From: Henckelia pumila
Lineage: Eukaryota; Streptophyta; Magnoliopsida; Lamiales; Gesneriaceae
DNA: 64,000 nt
NCBI RefSeq assembly: GCF_033568475.1
Contig: NC_133122.1
Location: forward strand, 141,119,402-141,183,401
Direction: 5' to 3'
The notes under the pieces are model-generated. The model had not been told where the DNA came from, did not search any database, and worked only from the letters and a program-made list of their open reading frames with translations. Position numbers and translations under genes: made by a program. This document shows, in pieces, positions 11,700 through 24,808 of the stretch; the stretch's first letter is position 1, and each line of letters starts with the position of its first letter.

Positions 11700-12365
11700 A
11701 GATACTTATATGTCATTAAATTAATTACCATAAAGGTTACATGTATATTGGATTCATAAAAATATGTTTGATTGAGCTATATGTGATTAATGACGATAGA
11801 TGTTACATATATCTTGGATTTATAAACATGCGTGTCAGTGAATTATATGTCATTAATGACCATAAATGTTACATGCGTGTCAGTGAATTATATGTCATTA
11901 ATGACCATAAATGTTACGTATATCTTAGATGTATAAACATATGTTTGAGTGAATTATATGTCATTAATGGTCATATATGTTACATATATATTGGTTGTAT
12001 AAATATAGGTTTGAGTGACTTATATGTCATTAATGATCATATATGTTACATATATCTTGGATATATAAACATATGTTTTAGTGAATTATATGTTATTAAT
12101 GACCATGAATATTACATATATTTTGGTTGTATAAATATATGTTTGAGTCACTTATATGTCATTAATCGCCATATATGTTACATATATCTTGATTGTCTAA
12201 ACATAGGTTTGAGTGACTTATATGTCATTAATGATAATATATGTTACATATATCTTGGATATATAAACATATGCTTTAGTGACTTATATGTTATCAATGA
12301 CCATAGATATTACATATATTTTGGTTGCATAAACATATGTTTGAGTGAATTATATCTCATTAATG
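11700..12365. repeat. 66-bp minisatellite, about ten units
   Basis: Tandem units of about 66 bp, each containing TTATATGTCATTAATGACCA, then a TTACATATAT block and ATAAACATATGTTTGAGTGA. One unit is shortened (near 11872). Because 66 is a multiple of three, a 226-codon plus-strand frame (11741-12421) runs through it, giving a repeating LYVIND-type peptide. That frame looks like a by-product of periodicity, not a gene. Confidence 0.75.
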
Positions 12366-12466
12366 GGGTACCAAACGTCTTACAAAGTAGTACTTATGTC
12401 TTGATATGTGGTACACAATAGCTTAGTTGTGGTATCAATAATACCCAATGTGAGGTACCATGCACA

Positions 12467-12703
12467 TGAAAGAGTGGGTGCCCGGTTAGCCAACTTGTGA
12501 CTAAGGGCTTTTGTGACTCTATGTATAAACAATCTTTGTTTAATATAATTTACATTCATTAATGGCATTTTCTTTGTCTTTCTTCATATTGTTATATTGT
12601 GATATACTATTGATGTTTTGATAAAGACCTTGAATATACTATAGTGTAAGTAAGATGAGATAGTGAATAAAGAGAGATCACTATTATGAAACACATCTTA
12701 TTT
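12467..12703 (+). repeat. truncated 5' LTR of Copia A
   Basis: The first 237 bp of the LTR only. It matches the start of the 3' LTR with about five differences by eye, then stops abruptly after CACATCTTAT, where unrelated Gypsy-derived sequence begins. The rest of the LTR, the primer-binding site and the first part of the leader are missing. Confidence 0.85.
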
Positions 12704-13477
12704 TTATCTGCGGATTCAAGCCATTAAATAATTCACTCAATCTTGAGCTTTTCATCATCTACAATTCAAAGAATTGTAATAGACTTGAAAATTCTACTAA
12801 AGCATTCCTCACATTCAAAAGATTCAATTTCTACAGGGTATATTTTTCTTTCTCATCATTTCTATCTGTTGTGGCAAAGAACTATAAACATAATTCTGTT
12901 CTAAGCACTTACCAACAATCAACATACCTCTGCCTTCTTATCATTTCTTTATCAAAATCCACCAGCTGGTTGCTAGATTTCGAAGTTGGTATTCAATCAA
13001 TCTGATCCAATATTCACCTGAATATTTCCGGTATTTGAACAACTAGTCAAGTTCTTCAAGCCAACTGTTACCTACAACATCATCTATTCCTTTGCTGATA
13101 TTCTGTTCTGTTCAATCAGAGATACTTCATTCAGCTGAGTAATACCGTTCTGTTCTGTTCAATCTGACCATAACATTCTGTTCAGTCTGGCCATATGATT
13201 CTGTCAGTCTGGGGTGCTTACGTCACCCAAAGAACACTGTTCTATTCAATTATGGGTGCTTACATCACCCGGTAAAAATCATATAACAAAACGGTAAAAA
13301 TTTCAAAAATTTACAAATCAGTAAATCAGGCAATTGAATTTCAAATATAGATCATGCTCACATGCAATTTATCAACTCATCGAATTATCAAATCAAGTAA
13401 TGCATAATCATGCAATACAATACATGCATGTGACTCAATCTACCCCGCTCAGCTTCTATCTCAATCCAAGAACTTAC

Positions 13478-13489
13478 GCTCTGATACCA
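13478..13489 (-). other. primer-binding site of Gypsy E
   Basis: Reads TGGTATCAGAGC on the minus strand, complementary to the 3' end of initiator tRNA-Met, two bases after the LTR end. Confidence 0.8.
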
Positions 13490-13491
13490 CC

Positions 13492-16200
13492 TGTTGTGAT
13501 GACCCGAGTTTTAATCTCTCATTAATCAACACTGTTAGACAATAATCAAAGTCTAAACAATGAATCAATGTCTAAACAAAAGACAAATTTTTTTTTTTTT
13601 TAATTAGATTGCCCTGCGCACGCGCGGGCATCACACCTCGCGCGCGCGCAGTTGAACGAGCCCGAGGCTCCATGGGCTGGCTCGCGCGCGAGCAGTAGCT
13701 CGCCCGTGCGCCAGCCACGGCACCAGAAAAAAAAAATGTTGGCTCAGCTGCTGTCAAAAATGAAATCAAGCCTACAATTGATTCAAGATCATCTCCTACA
13801 AAAGTCTAGACATGGTTTAATCAATCATAACATCTAACATGCATTCTAACATGCCATAATTGTTAGGAATAAACCATTCCAAGGCTTTACAACATAATCA
13901 AAATCTCATAAACATGCAATAATCTTATCATATAAAAACTAGTTCAAGATACAACATGTTGGAGTCAAATATTTGAAACATTACTCAAATTTCAAATATA
14001 ATAACAAGACTTTTAGATCATCCTTAACAAGTCTTGATACAAGTAACTTCTAAAATGATCATGTTTACGACTCAATAAACTTCATGACAGTTCAAACAAC
14101 TCCTAACTCGGATCCTCACACTATATCTCTTCAATCCTTGTTCTTCATGATTGCTTTTGCCCTGTTCCAATCCCCCTATTGCAATGACACATACAACAAA
14201 ACAATAGCCGGATAACTCTGGTGAGAAATATATTTCCCAGTAAAAGCAACTAAACATGCATATCAAACATATATCAAGATCATGATATAACAGTAAATAC
14301 AATGCATGTTTTCAAAACAAGGTTCATTTCATCATTCGTCGGTTGGGATCCCGAGAAGTAGATATCATAACTAATCCACCGACTCTCCCGCTCGAGGTGG
14401 GGTTACTTATCTTTCTTCTCTAGACTTTGAAGCAATCATATATGCAAATCAGACGCTAGGCTAAATCAACCACCCAGGCCATACATATAAGATTCCTCAA
14501 ATCGTCTATTCGAACGTTTCCGTTCATTTCAAAATCAAGGAATAAGTCTTCGAGATGAATGCAACATATATCATCATCAAGGCATTCATAACATCAAAAA
14601 CTTATTCAACAACTCAAATGAAAGAACATAAGAGCAAATAAACAAGCAAGTATGTGATTTAGGGGAACTCGATACAAACCATCTCGAGTTGTATTCCCAA
14701 TCGAATGGTAGTCTACTTTTACCTTCGTATATTGTCCGTTCTGAATTCTTCAACCTCAAAACATGCACATCAATCTTTGTTCAATTCATTCCTTTCAGAA
14801 TCGAGTCGAAATCATCAGCACATCTTCAATCAAATCATTTCAAACTCAAGCGAACTTCCTCGGTTCACAATTCGACTTCTTGAGTTGCTTGAGCTCGTAG
14901 CATGTCTGAAATATAAAGATTGTATCTAACAAAATCAGTATACAATCCCAAGATCATTAGCTCAATCATAGACTATCAGTATGGTTTCAAAACATAACCA
15001 AGCATCGTAGCGATTGACAATCGGGAATCGTTACGGTATCGAATTCATTTCTACTTTCAACTCTATTCTTACGGTTTTTCATATCCGTTCATTGTCATTC
15101 AACTCTTCAAACCAACAGCTATTATCATAAACATAACAAGGAATCATCAGCCAATAGTTCAGCAACTTCAGAATCCAAACACAATAGCAAATCATTTCAA
15201 TTCAAGAGTTCGACGGCATATCGGTATTACTTCGGCGATTCCGAACATATCATTAATAATTCTCACATATATATCGGCTGTTGAAGCTTCAAAATTAACA
15301 TATCAGCAGGTATATGGATTGAGTCATAGTTGAAAATTCATAAGAACATGATATACAAATCAATCTTCAATCCAATCCTCAAGAACACAAGTTTAGAAGC
15401 TCAACAACAACACTTCCACACAAGTTTCTGATATCTGTCCATTTCGAATTCTCAAACCTTAATGAAAAAAAAATAAACTTACATCAAATCGAAGTACTCG
15501 TCGCAAGGATTCCAGAACATCTTTCGGAATCAAAATCGGACGAACGGATCAAAAGTTACGGGGGTTTGAAAATTGGAAAGAAAAATGAATCAAAGGTCTC
15601 GGCTCTCGGCTCTCCTCTGTGCAAAATTCTGAATGAAATCTGAGTGATACACTTATTCATGCTGATAATTATAATTAAAATCAGATAAGTGTTGACTAAT
15701 TGCCATTTAGTCCCTGAAACCTCAAAAATTACAATTTAGTCCTCGGCCTTCGTTTTAATTCAATTTCAATCCTAAATAATTTAAGAATATTAGAATTTAA
15801 ATCAAAACTCTAAATATTCCCAAATTAAATATACTCGGATTAAAATAAATTAAATTTGGATTAATTAAATAATCCCGACCGTTTGCACTTCAGCCCTTCA
15901 AATGTCAGTATGTGCAAATCAGTCCCTGATCGAGTTATATCTTCCAAATTCATCTTCTTTAATTTCCAAAACATGAAATTAAATCTTCAATTCCATAAAT
16001 ATTCAAATCGAATATTTATTCTTTTAATTTAAGAATTCTCGGAATTTAATTCTCAAAATCCGCATATTCTCAAATTAAATATTTTCAGCTCGGAATTTAA
16101 ATCTATCATTTTCATAACTTCTCAAATAAATATTAGCCCATAATATGGAATTTAATTCTCAAATTCCATAATTCATAATTTAATATTTTCGGGCCTTACA
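13492..16200 (-). repeat. long LTR (about 2.7 kb) of Gypsy fragment E
   Basis: TG..CA-bounded. It contains a CG-rich patch at about 13609-13725 (many CGCG steps) in otherwise AT-rich DNA. Its length is in the range seen for long-LTR Ty3/Gypsy families. Only one copy is present here, so the boundaries rest on the primer site at one end and the junction with Copia A at the other. Confidence 0.65.
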
Positions 16201-17047
16201 GCCCAGCAGACGATAAAGACCGAAGAAATGTAAATGGAAGCTCAATGTAATAGGATTGCATTGCATACTTGCATATCATCTAGGATTGGACTTAGACTCG
16301 TGATTGGCAACCACGGGTCGATTAGATAATGGGATCGATCATCCTTAAATAATATATGATATTATTGATGTATGCATGTTTAGACTAAATTATATGAATC
16401 CCGCAAGCATACATAAATTGCATGATGAGACAGATTTTCAAAAATTAAAAATCCCTCATTTTAAATATGATTTAAAATTGATATCAAGATAAACAAAAGG
16501 GAATTTAAATATTGTTTAAATATTCCTACCTTTCATCAACGATCAATGTATGAAATGCTACCCGCGGGCACGGTCCGGCTCATATTATTGGGGGGGCCCG
16601 TTCGTCGAAAAGTTGTACATTGGATCGACACATGTTGTAAGTTAGGTGGAACTCCCATGGGATTGGCTCATATTATTGGGGATCCACATGGCGACCGTCC
16701 ATCATAACTTAATATTGATGGGTCATCTTGACATGTCACATTAAACGGCGTCATATTATTGGGCCCTTATTGGACATGAGGTAAAAACATGGGGGTTGCT
16801 TTGGAAGCAATTGGGATCTACCTTTTGAAAATTATGGTTGGCTGATATTATTCGGGACTATAGTTTGTCAATTGGACTCCATGTTTCCACTAAGGAAACA
16901 AGTTTTCCGTTTTCACTAGAGGGTAGTGAAATCGTTAAAATAGTGGGAGTGAAATTCATAAAATTAAATTTTGCCATATTTTATGTCTTAGTAAATTAAT
17001 TAAACAATGATCGATTATTGTCTGTTTAATCTCAGTATATCATTATG
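16201..17047 (+). other. Copia A leader with periodic CATATTATTGGG motifs
   Basis: Untranslated leader before gag, closely related to 43607-44449 of element B. TCATATTATTGGG or a close variant (last copy TGATATTATTCGGG) starts at 16580, 16668, 16751 and 16843, spaced 83-92 bases. The region also contains a GGATCCACATGG-type segment shared with B. Confidence 0.7.
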
Positions 17048-20000
17048 ATGAATCTTCGTAATCCACATGTTTCAATTCTCAAACAAAACAAACTTTCTGG
17101 CGCAACTATACGGAATGGTTCAATAAGTTAAGATTGTCCAGAGTTCGGAAAAGATTTTATAAGTGTTAGAAAAGGCTTCTCCGAAAACAGCCCCGGCTGA
17201 TGTAACTGCCGAAAGGTTGGCCGAACTAGAGAAATGGTTGGACCATGATCTCAAGGCCAAATGTTACAGGCAAAATTGGACAAGTCTAAACAAGTTTGTC
17301 ATCACTGCAAGAAACCCGGTCATTGAAAACGTAACTGCAAAGGGTATGTTTTACATTGAAATAAATGTTTTACTTAATACTACTTCTTGGGTATTGGATA
17401 CCAGATGTAGATCTCACATTTGCAATGAGTTGCAAATGATGAAAAGAAGTAATAAGCTTAGGAAGGGTGAGACCCAGCTAAGACTCGGAAATGGTTCTAG
17501 AGTTGAAGCCCAAGCTATAGGAGACATTTATTTAGTTTTGCAGAACGATTTTAAGTTATTTTTTAGAGACGTTTTATTTGTGCTAGATTCGATTAAAAAC
17601 ATTATTTCTATTTCTATGCTTGATAGAAATGGTTTTTCTTGTAATTTTGTGAATGGGATTTGCAATATTTACAAGAATGAATGTTTGATTGGAAATGGAC
17701 AACTTGAAAACGATCTATATAACCTAATATTAAAAGACGTTCCAATTAATTATGTTGATAAACCGATAACAACAAATAAAAGAAAAAACGATAGTCAAAA
17801 CCCGGCAAACCTTTGGCATGCTAGGCTAGGTCATATTTCCTCAAGGAGGATGAACAAGCTAGTGGGAGAGGACATGTTTGATATGTCTGATATTAACTCT
17901 CTACCTACTTGTGAGTCCTGCCTAAAAGGAAAAATGACTAAATCTCTTTTCAAAGGGAAGCCTGAGCATAGTCAAAACCTGTTGGATTTGATCCATACAG
18001 ATGTCTGTGGACCATTTAGTATCGGTACTAAATTTGGACACACCTACTTCATTACCTTTACTGATGATTATTCGAGGTATGGGTATTTATATTTAATGAA
18101 ATATAAGTCTGAATCATTTGAAAAGTTCAAAGAATTCAAGGCTGAAGTAGAAAACAAACAAGGTAGAAGTATTAAAGCACTTCGATCGGATCGAGGTGGA
18201 GAATACTTAAGTACCGAGTTTTTGAGCTATCTAAAAGAGAATGAGATTCTCTCTCAATGGACTCCTCCTATAACACCTCAGCTGAATGGTGTCTCGGAGC
18301 GTCGCAATCGAACTTTGTTGGACATGGTTCGATCTATGATGAGCTTCACTGAGCTCCCACCTTCGTTCTGGGGCTATGAGCTTGAAACTGAGGTATTGTT
18401 GTTGAACAATGTCCACACTAAAGCAGTAGATAAAACTTCATACGAGTTATGGAATGGCAAAGATCCTAAGTATTCGTACTTAAGGATTTGGAGATGTCCT
18501 GCTTACGTGAAGCAGACAGTGGGAGATAAGTTGGATAGTCGATCCACCTTATGTTATTTTGTAGGATATCCGAAGAATTCAATCAGATATTATTTCTATC
18601 ATCCTTATGAGACAAAAGTATTTGTTTCGAGGAATGCCACCTTCATGGAGAAGGAGTTCTTATTAGATAAGAAATACAAGATGATGGAACTCGAAGAAAT
18701 TCGAGAAGAACCCGAGATACAAAATAACGACCACACACCTCAAGAACCTTCAACGGACACGCCTATATCTAGGAGATCCGAGAGGACTTCTAGACCTCCT
18801 ATTCGATATGGTCTTCTTCTTGAAGGGGATCAAAGTGAACCCGACATTTGATGTGATCCAAGAAACTTCAAGGAAGCAATTTCTGATGCGGATTCTAATT
18901 TATGGCTTGAAGCTATGCAGTCGGAAATAGACTCGATGCATACAAACCAAGTTTGGTCTTTAGTAGATCCTCCCGATGGAATTGTTCCAATAGGGTGTAA
19001 ATGGATCTACAAGAGAAAACTTGGGCCTGATGGTAAGGTACTTACCTACAAGACACGATTGGTAGTAAAAGGTTATACTCAAAGATAAGGAGTTGACTAT
19101 GATGAAACTTTTTCACCAGTCGTAATGTTCAAGTCCATAAGAATCCTTATTGCCATAGCAGCATGGTATGACTATGAGATATGGCAAATGGATGTGAAGA
19201 CTGAATTTTTTAATGGAAACATTAAGGAAGAAATCTATATGATGCAGCCCGAGGGATTCACATCCATGGAAAGCGAGCATAAGGTATGCAAGCTTCAGAG
19301 ATCAATTTATGGTCTCAAACAAGCATCAAGAAGTTGGAACCAGAAATTTGATGAAACAATAAAGGACTTTGGTTTCATCAAAAAACCGGAGGAACCGTGC
19401 GTGTACAAGAAAGTAGTTAAGGATGCGGTGACGTTCTTAGTGCTTTATGTTGATGACATCCTACTCATTGGAAAAGACGTAGGGATGTTGCAGTCAACAA
19501 AGATATGGTTATCAGGTAGATTCTCGATGAAGGATTTGGGTGAGGCATCCTATATTCTAGGGATACAGATCTATAGAGATAGATTTAAGAGAATGATAGG
19601 ACTCACTCAAGCAACCTACATCGACACCATATTGAAAAAATTTTCTATGGATGAGTCCAAGAGAGGACATCTACCTATGTGTCATGGAGTTTCTCTATCC
19701 AAGTCTATGTGTCCCAAGACTGACGAAGAGATAGAGAAAATGACACACATACCATATGCGTCAGCCATAGGTAGTATTATGTATGGGATGATATCTACCA
19801 GACCGGATGTAGCCTTTGCTCTGAGTGTCACGAGCAGATATCAGGCCAACCCCGGTCAAATGCATTGGAAAGCTGTGAAGGATATTCTTAAGTACTTGAG
19901 AAGGACTAAGAATATATTCATGGTTTATGGAGGAAGAGAATTGAAATTGGAAGGCTATACCGACTCTAGCTTCCAAAGCGACGTGGATGACTCGAAGTCA

Positions 20001-20432
20001 ACCTCTGGATTTGTATTCATGCTCAATGGCGGTGTTGTCTCTTGGAAGAGTTCCAAGCAAGACACCACAGCGGATTCCACCACTGAGGCAGAATACATTG
20101 CAGCATCAGCTTCTGCTAAAGAGGCCGTTTGGATGAGGAATTTCGTCCAAGAGTTGGGCGTAATTCCTGAAGCTGTTGGTCCAGTTCCGGTGTACTGCGA
20201 CAACACTGGTGTCGTTGCTCAGGAAAAGGAACCAAGGTCTCATCAAAGATCCAAACACGTACTGAGGAAATACCATATCATCCGGAAGATTGTGGAAAGA
20301 GGAGACATCACTGTCGAGAGAGTGACCTCTACAGACAATATCGCTGATCCACTTACTAAGCCCTTGCCAGGACCATTGTTTGACAAACATCGCGAAGCAA
20401 TGGGATTGCGTAGTGTGACTAGTTGGCTTTAG
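17048..20432 (+). pseudogene. Copia A gag-pol, inactivated
   Basis: Starts at an ATG followed by NLRNP as in element B (NSRNP), but gag is broken by a 1-base loss near 17105 and about 0.5 kb of gag is deleted. The zinc knuckle (CHHCKKPGH) survives only in a shifted frame, with its Trp codon turned to TGA. The frame from 17163 then covers a protease whose site reads DTR instead of DTG, the integrase zinc region (WHARLGH..CESC), the integrase core (HTDVCGPF, RSDRGGEY, GVSERRNRT) and the start of RT. TGA (18849-18851) and TAA (19086-19088) interrupt it. The downstream frame holds YVDD and RNase H (DNTG..SKHVLRKYH) and ends at a natural stop after SVTSWL. Several lesions make it non-functional. 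Confidence 0.85.
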
Positions 20433-20446
20433 GGCAAGTGGGAGAT

Positions 20447-22339
20447 TGAAAGAGTGGGTGCCCGGTTAGCCAACTTGTGGCTAAGGGCTTTTGTGACTCT
20501 ATGTATAAACAATCTTTGTTTAATATAATTTACATTCATTAATAGCATTTTCTTTGTCTTTATTCATATTGTTATATTGTGATATACTATTGATGTTTTA
20601 ATAAAGACCTTGAATATACTATAGTATAAGTAAGATGAGATAGTGAATAAAGAGAGATCACTATTATGAAACACATCTTATAGTCACTGTATATTCTAAA
20701 CAGTTCCTAGTCAATTGAGCCGTCCGCTAATAAGGATAAGGATCGCTCGAGATTGAGACTAGCATTTGTGATGCCAAGTACCACGTTTCATTGGTAATGG
20801 ACATGGAGATGTTCAAAGCATGCAAATGGATATTCATATGATGAATGATCGTACTACCCTATTCGGACTTTCCAAGTGGTTATCACTTATCAAGTGGATA
20901 AAGTCCGCGGTTTTTGTTGTACACCATTAGTCCTTACTACTTGAAACATCATTGAGACTCTATATGCTAGTACTGTACTTTTACTCGTTTATCGACTCTA
21001 TTGGGGTCAACAGGTGTCGGGATTGGGTACAGTTACGACACATATAGGAGTCGATGCTTTGTTGTCAAGGATTCACCACATACTTGCGAGTGTGGATATC
21101 CTATGCGATCTGAGGAGATATTAGTGTGACGAATCTCTGGTCAGAGTACATGATGTGTTTTAGGTTACTCGATTTTCCTAGTAACACATGCGATGTCACT
21201 ATTTGATCTCCAAGATGTAATGCATAGTTATCGAATCTCGAACGACTCTCGATGCACCAATGGTTGTTGATTCGATCGGGATATATGGATGAAGGGACCG
21301 TACTGTACGCTAACCAAAATCTACTGGTTCTTGCAGGCACTATCAGTGATACCTAGGGAATCATGGGGCGATGTTGCTAGACGCTCTTACCATGATTCGT
21401 TGGGCAAGTCGGAAATTGTTGTTCCGAGTCACAAGGAGTTGTGAGCCCACGGCTAGCTGTATCCCTGAACCATTGAGGGTCACACAATTAATGGATTACT
21501 AAACCCCGTTGAGATAGTTAAATTTAAAGAGTTAAATTTAATGAAAGAGAAGTTGGACTTCTTAACTAAAAGGGAGTGGAATTTCCTAAAATGACATAGG
21601 GATGGGCATTTTTGGAAATCACTGAATTCGGATTCAGAAAAATTATCTTGACTTTAAAAGGTGCAGAAATGGTTTCTGTGCACATTGGTGAAATCGGTTT
21701 ATCAATCGGAGTCATGATGAATTTTATATTAATTTCTATAATAACGGGCTTGGCTTGTTGGGCTTAAGTTATGGATTGTGGGCCCTAAGGAGTTAGAGTC
21801 CTAATACAATCTAACTTAATCTAGTCTAGAAATTATCTATAAATAGATGAGTAGTGTTCGAAAATCACAAGAATTCATTCTAGCAATTTTCGAAAATCAC
21901 TCATATTATTTCAAGGGGATTTTCGAAATCCTCTGTCCCTTTTTGAGAAAATTCAGTTTGTGATTTTTACAGAAAATTACATTCTGAATTGACAGATCAA
22001 ATCTGTTTATTCTCATCGATAAACATCTGATTGATTTCTAGTGCAATCAATCAGAGGGTTTCTGTTTTCTGTTCGTGGACCTGATTTCGGAGATTGATCG
22101 TGAAGCCATCGGTTCCCGGGATATACAAGAAGAGCAGATTAAATTTTTTTGGTGTCCATAATCAAGCCGTTGCTTGAAGAGGTAAAAATTTAATTGTGAT
22201 TTTATTTTTACTTGCATAATTTAATCGTAAAGTTTTGATACCCATGATATGGAATCGTTCCATATATAAAAATAAAATTTTTAAACTTTCGCTGCACCGG
22301 GTATCAATTTTTAATTGATCTGAACACGTTTTTCCGACA
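20447..22339 (+). repeat. 3' LTR of Copia A (1,893 bp)
   Basis: Follows a purine tract (AGGGCAAGTGGGAGAT) that would prime plus-strand synthesis. Begins TGAAAGAG, ends CCGACA. A TATA-like CTATAAATAG lies near 21837-21846, followed by transcribed-leader-like sequence, suggesting where U3 meets R. Confidence 0.85.
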
Positions 22340-23105
22340 GCACATATGTATGATTTAGTGATCTTCGTACTTGTAATGTATTAGCAGTACAAAAGATCTT
22401 ATTATGTAGTACTTTTGTCTTTATTTGTAGTACATATTAGCTTAATTGTGGTATCAATATTACCTAATGTGTGGTACCATAAACACATGTATGAGTTAGT
22501 GTTCTTTTTTCTTGGATGATATTAGTAGTACGAATGGTTTTACTATATAGTACTTATATCTTAATTTGTAGTACATTACAGTTTAGTTATGGTATCAATA
22601 ATCCCTAATGTGTGGTATCATGAAGACATATATGATTTAGTGGTCTTCGTTCTTGTAACGTGTCAACAGTACAAATGGTCTTGTTATGTAGTACTTATGT
22701 TTTCATTTGTGGTATACTCAAGCTAAATTATGGTATCAATAATAAGCAATGTGTGGTACTATAAAAATATGTATGAGTTAGTGATCTTTGTTCTAGTGTG
22801 ATACTAATAGTACAAAACGTCTTACAAAAAAGTACTTATGTCTTGATATGTGGTACAGAATATCTTAGTTTGGGGTATCAATAATACTCATTGTGAGGTA
22901 CCATGAACATATATATGCTTTAGTGGTCTTCATTCTTGTAAGGTATTAACAGTACAAAAGATCTTATTAGATAGTACTTATGTCTTTAATAGTGGTACAT
23001 TTTAGCTTAATTGTGGTATTAATAATACCAATGTGTGGTACCATAAACACATGTATGGGTTAGTGATCTTTGTTCTTGGATGATATTAGCAGTACAAATG
23101 GTCTC
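22340..23105. repeat. about 142-bp tandem repeats of the MULE, part 1
   Basis: Units recur at about 142 bp. Each has a TATGAGTTAGTG(A/T)TCTT block, a TAGTACTTATGTCTT block, a GTGGTATCAATAATA block and TGTGGTACCAT. Starts are near 22345, 22487, 22628, 22770, 22912 and 23053. A partial unit also lies at 12362-12466, just before Copia A, showing that A split this array. Confidence 0.75.
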
Positions 23106-24808
23106 TGTCACGCCCCGAGACCGAGACGTGCCACCGGCGTTGTTTCAAATTCATACAAATTATAAAACAACCAGCCTCGTAGTACAGTATAAACCAAACC
23201 AGTCTATTATCATAAATAACTTCAAAACATTGTCTTACAACTCGATAAATCCAAAATAACAAAACCAATGCGGAAGCGTCTAAAAATTTAATAACAAAAT
23301 ATTAATGCAAAAATCCCAATAATAAAAAAAATAATGAAATTTAGTCTTAATATTTCTCTATCACCATCCCCAAAACATGTCTTGTTCACGATCTTCTAAA
23401 TCGTCCTCTTCATCATCTGGAAGGGAAAAAGTAAGGGGTGAGTGTTTTGGGAAACACTCAGCAAGTGGGGGCCGATCGATCATACCAAAATATATACATA
23501 TATATATATATATTTATTTCAAAAACTCATGAATTAATTTAAATCATAAACATTTCATATCATGTCTCAACATAGCATAGCATAGCATAAATAACATCAT
23601 AACATATTTGACATGACATAACATAATCTTTGACAAGACACTGAAATTCATCTCATTATTCGTGGCTAACTGATCAGTCCCCTATATGTAATCCCTCTAA
23701 GGGGTGAGGTCATAGCACGGTTATTATACCCACCGTATCAGGGCCATAACATAACATGGTTCGGAAATTCCCTTTCCACTCCTAACTCGAGTCATAACAG
23801 TGTCAAAACATATTTTCAACAAATCATAATCATGAACAATATTAAATAACAAAATTCCAACGATTAACATGAGCGATCGAATTTTGTAAAACATACATAT
23901 AATTTTAAAACATAAGCCCACTTACCGTTATAATTTGCGAGATCAAATACTGTAATTACGTGAAGCTTTGACCGACAACTCTAAAAGCAAAACTCGAACA
24001 ATATTCACTTCGATTCTTCAAGATTTAGGCCGATTCCTTGGACTTTATTCTACAAAATTGAGGCATGCTATTGGACCAAATTTATTTAGAATAATCCTAA
24101 TTCAAATTCCTAAACAATTCTCACGTGTGAGTGGAAGGAAAAGTGGCTAACAACTTTGGATCCATTAGCCACTTGCCTTTGAAAAGTCTTGAGAATTAAA
24201 TTGACTCACCTTTGAAAAGAGATTGGCTAATCTTCTGTCTCCTTCCCGTAGCTTTCTTTCTCTAAATAGATAGCCTTGTCTTTCGAACTCAAGGGAAGAA
24301 AAGGCAGAACAATGAGCCTTAGATTATCAATTCAAATTTTCAAACTAGGCAGAGAAATAAAACTACCTTAACGACTCGAGATCACTCCACCCAGAACTAA
24401 ACCTTCAACCGGCAATGAAGAGAGCACCGTGAGATTCCGCAGCTTTGGTCCAAAGATTCAGCCGTTACGATACGTTCGAAACTCGAGCAACTAAGATCTC
24501 GAAAGTTTCCAGTCTAGGGGTTAAAATTCGAGCGATAGGGAGAGATTTTATGAAGGTGTGTTGCTGAAGAGTTTGCACGAGAAGGATAGTGCTGAAGGGA
24601 GTCGGTTCTTGCACTCAAATAGGAGTCTCAATTCCAGCCTCAATCCCGAGTCTTGAGGGAGAGAAAATTCTGTTTCCATAAACTTTGATTCGGTTGCTGC
24701 CAATACAAGATTTGTGTCCAAAATCTCGGTCATCAGATCTTGGAAAAAGGTAAGAAGAGATCTTTCCATATTAGCGTAATCTTGCCGACTAAGTTTCGGG
24801 ATTTCACA
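23106..24808 (-). mobile_element. solo LTR of a Gypsy-type retrotransposon (F)
   Basis: Bounded by TGTCACGCCCCGAG on the plus strand and GGGATTTCACA at the other end, with GTCTC on both sides (23101-23105; 24809-24813) as a 5-bp target duplication. It interrupts a tandem-repeat unit that resumes immediately. Reading TGTGAAATCCCG to GGGGCGTGACA on the minus strand resembles plant Gypsy LTR termini. There is no internal region, primer site or coding sequence, so it is a solo LTR left by recombination between two LTRs. Confidence 0.85.

Larger units (their letters stand above)
12704..16200 (-). mobile_element. Gypsy-type LTR retrotransposon fragment E
   Basis: On the minus strand a complete-looking LTR (16200 down to 13492) starts TGTAAGGCCCGAAAATATT and ends GGTCATCACAACA. 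Two bases later comes TGGTATCAGAGC, an initiator-tRNA-Met primer site. About 790 bp of leader follow and then the sequence is cut off against Copia A's 5' LTR. No gag or pol remains. The LTR's outer end abuts Copia A's leader exactly at 16200/16201, so E inserted into A and a later deletion removed most of E plus part of A's LTR. Confidence 0.7.
12467..22339 (+). mobile_element. Copia LTR retrotransposon A, decayed, nested in the MULE
   Basis: Starts TGAAAGAGTGGG and ends TTTCCGACA. GCACA flanks both sides (12462-12466; 22340-22344) as a 5-bp target duplication, and the MULE's tandem-repeat unit resumes exactly across the join. The order is truncated 5' LTR, Gypsy fragment, leader, broken gag-pol, 3' LTR. 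The order protease, integrase, RT, RNase H makes it Copia. It is a sister family or older relative of element B at 40.7 kb: the proteins are close but the LTRs are clearly different. It cannot be autonomous. Confidence 0.85.

Noticed and set aside
11741..12421. 226-codon open frame with repeating LYVIND-type peptide
   Set aside because: It follows a 66-bp minisatellite exactly. The repeat length is a multiple of three, so an open frame is expected without selection, and it lies inside a transposon.
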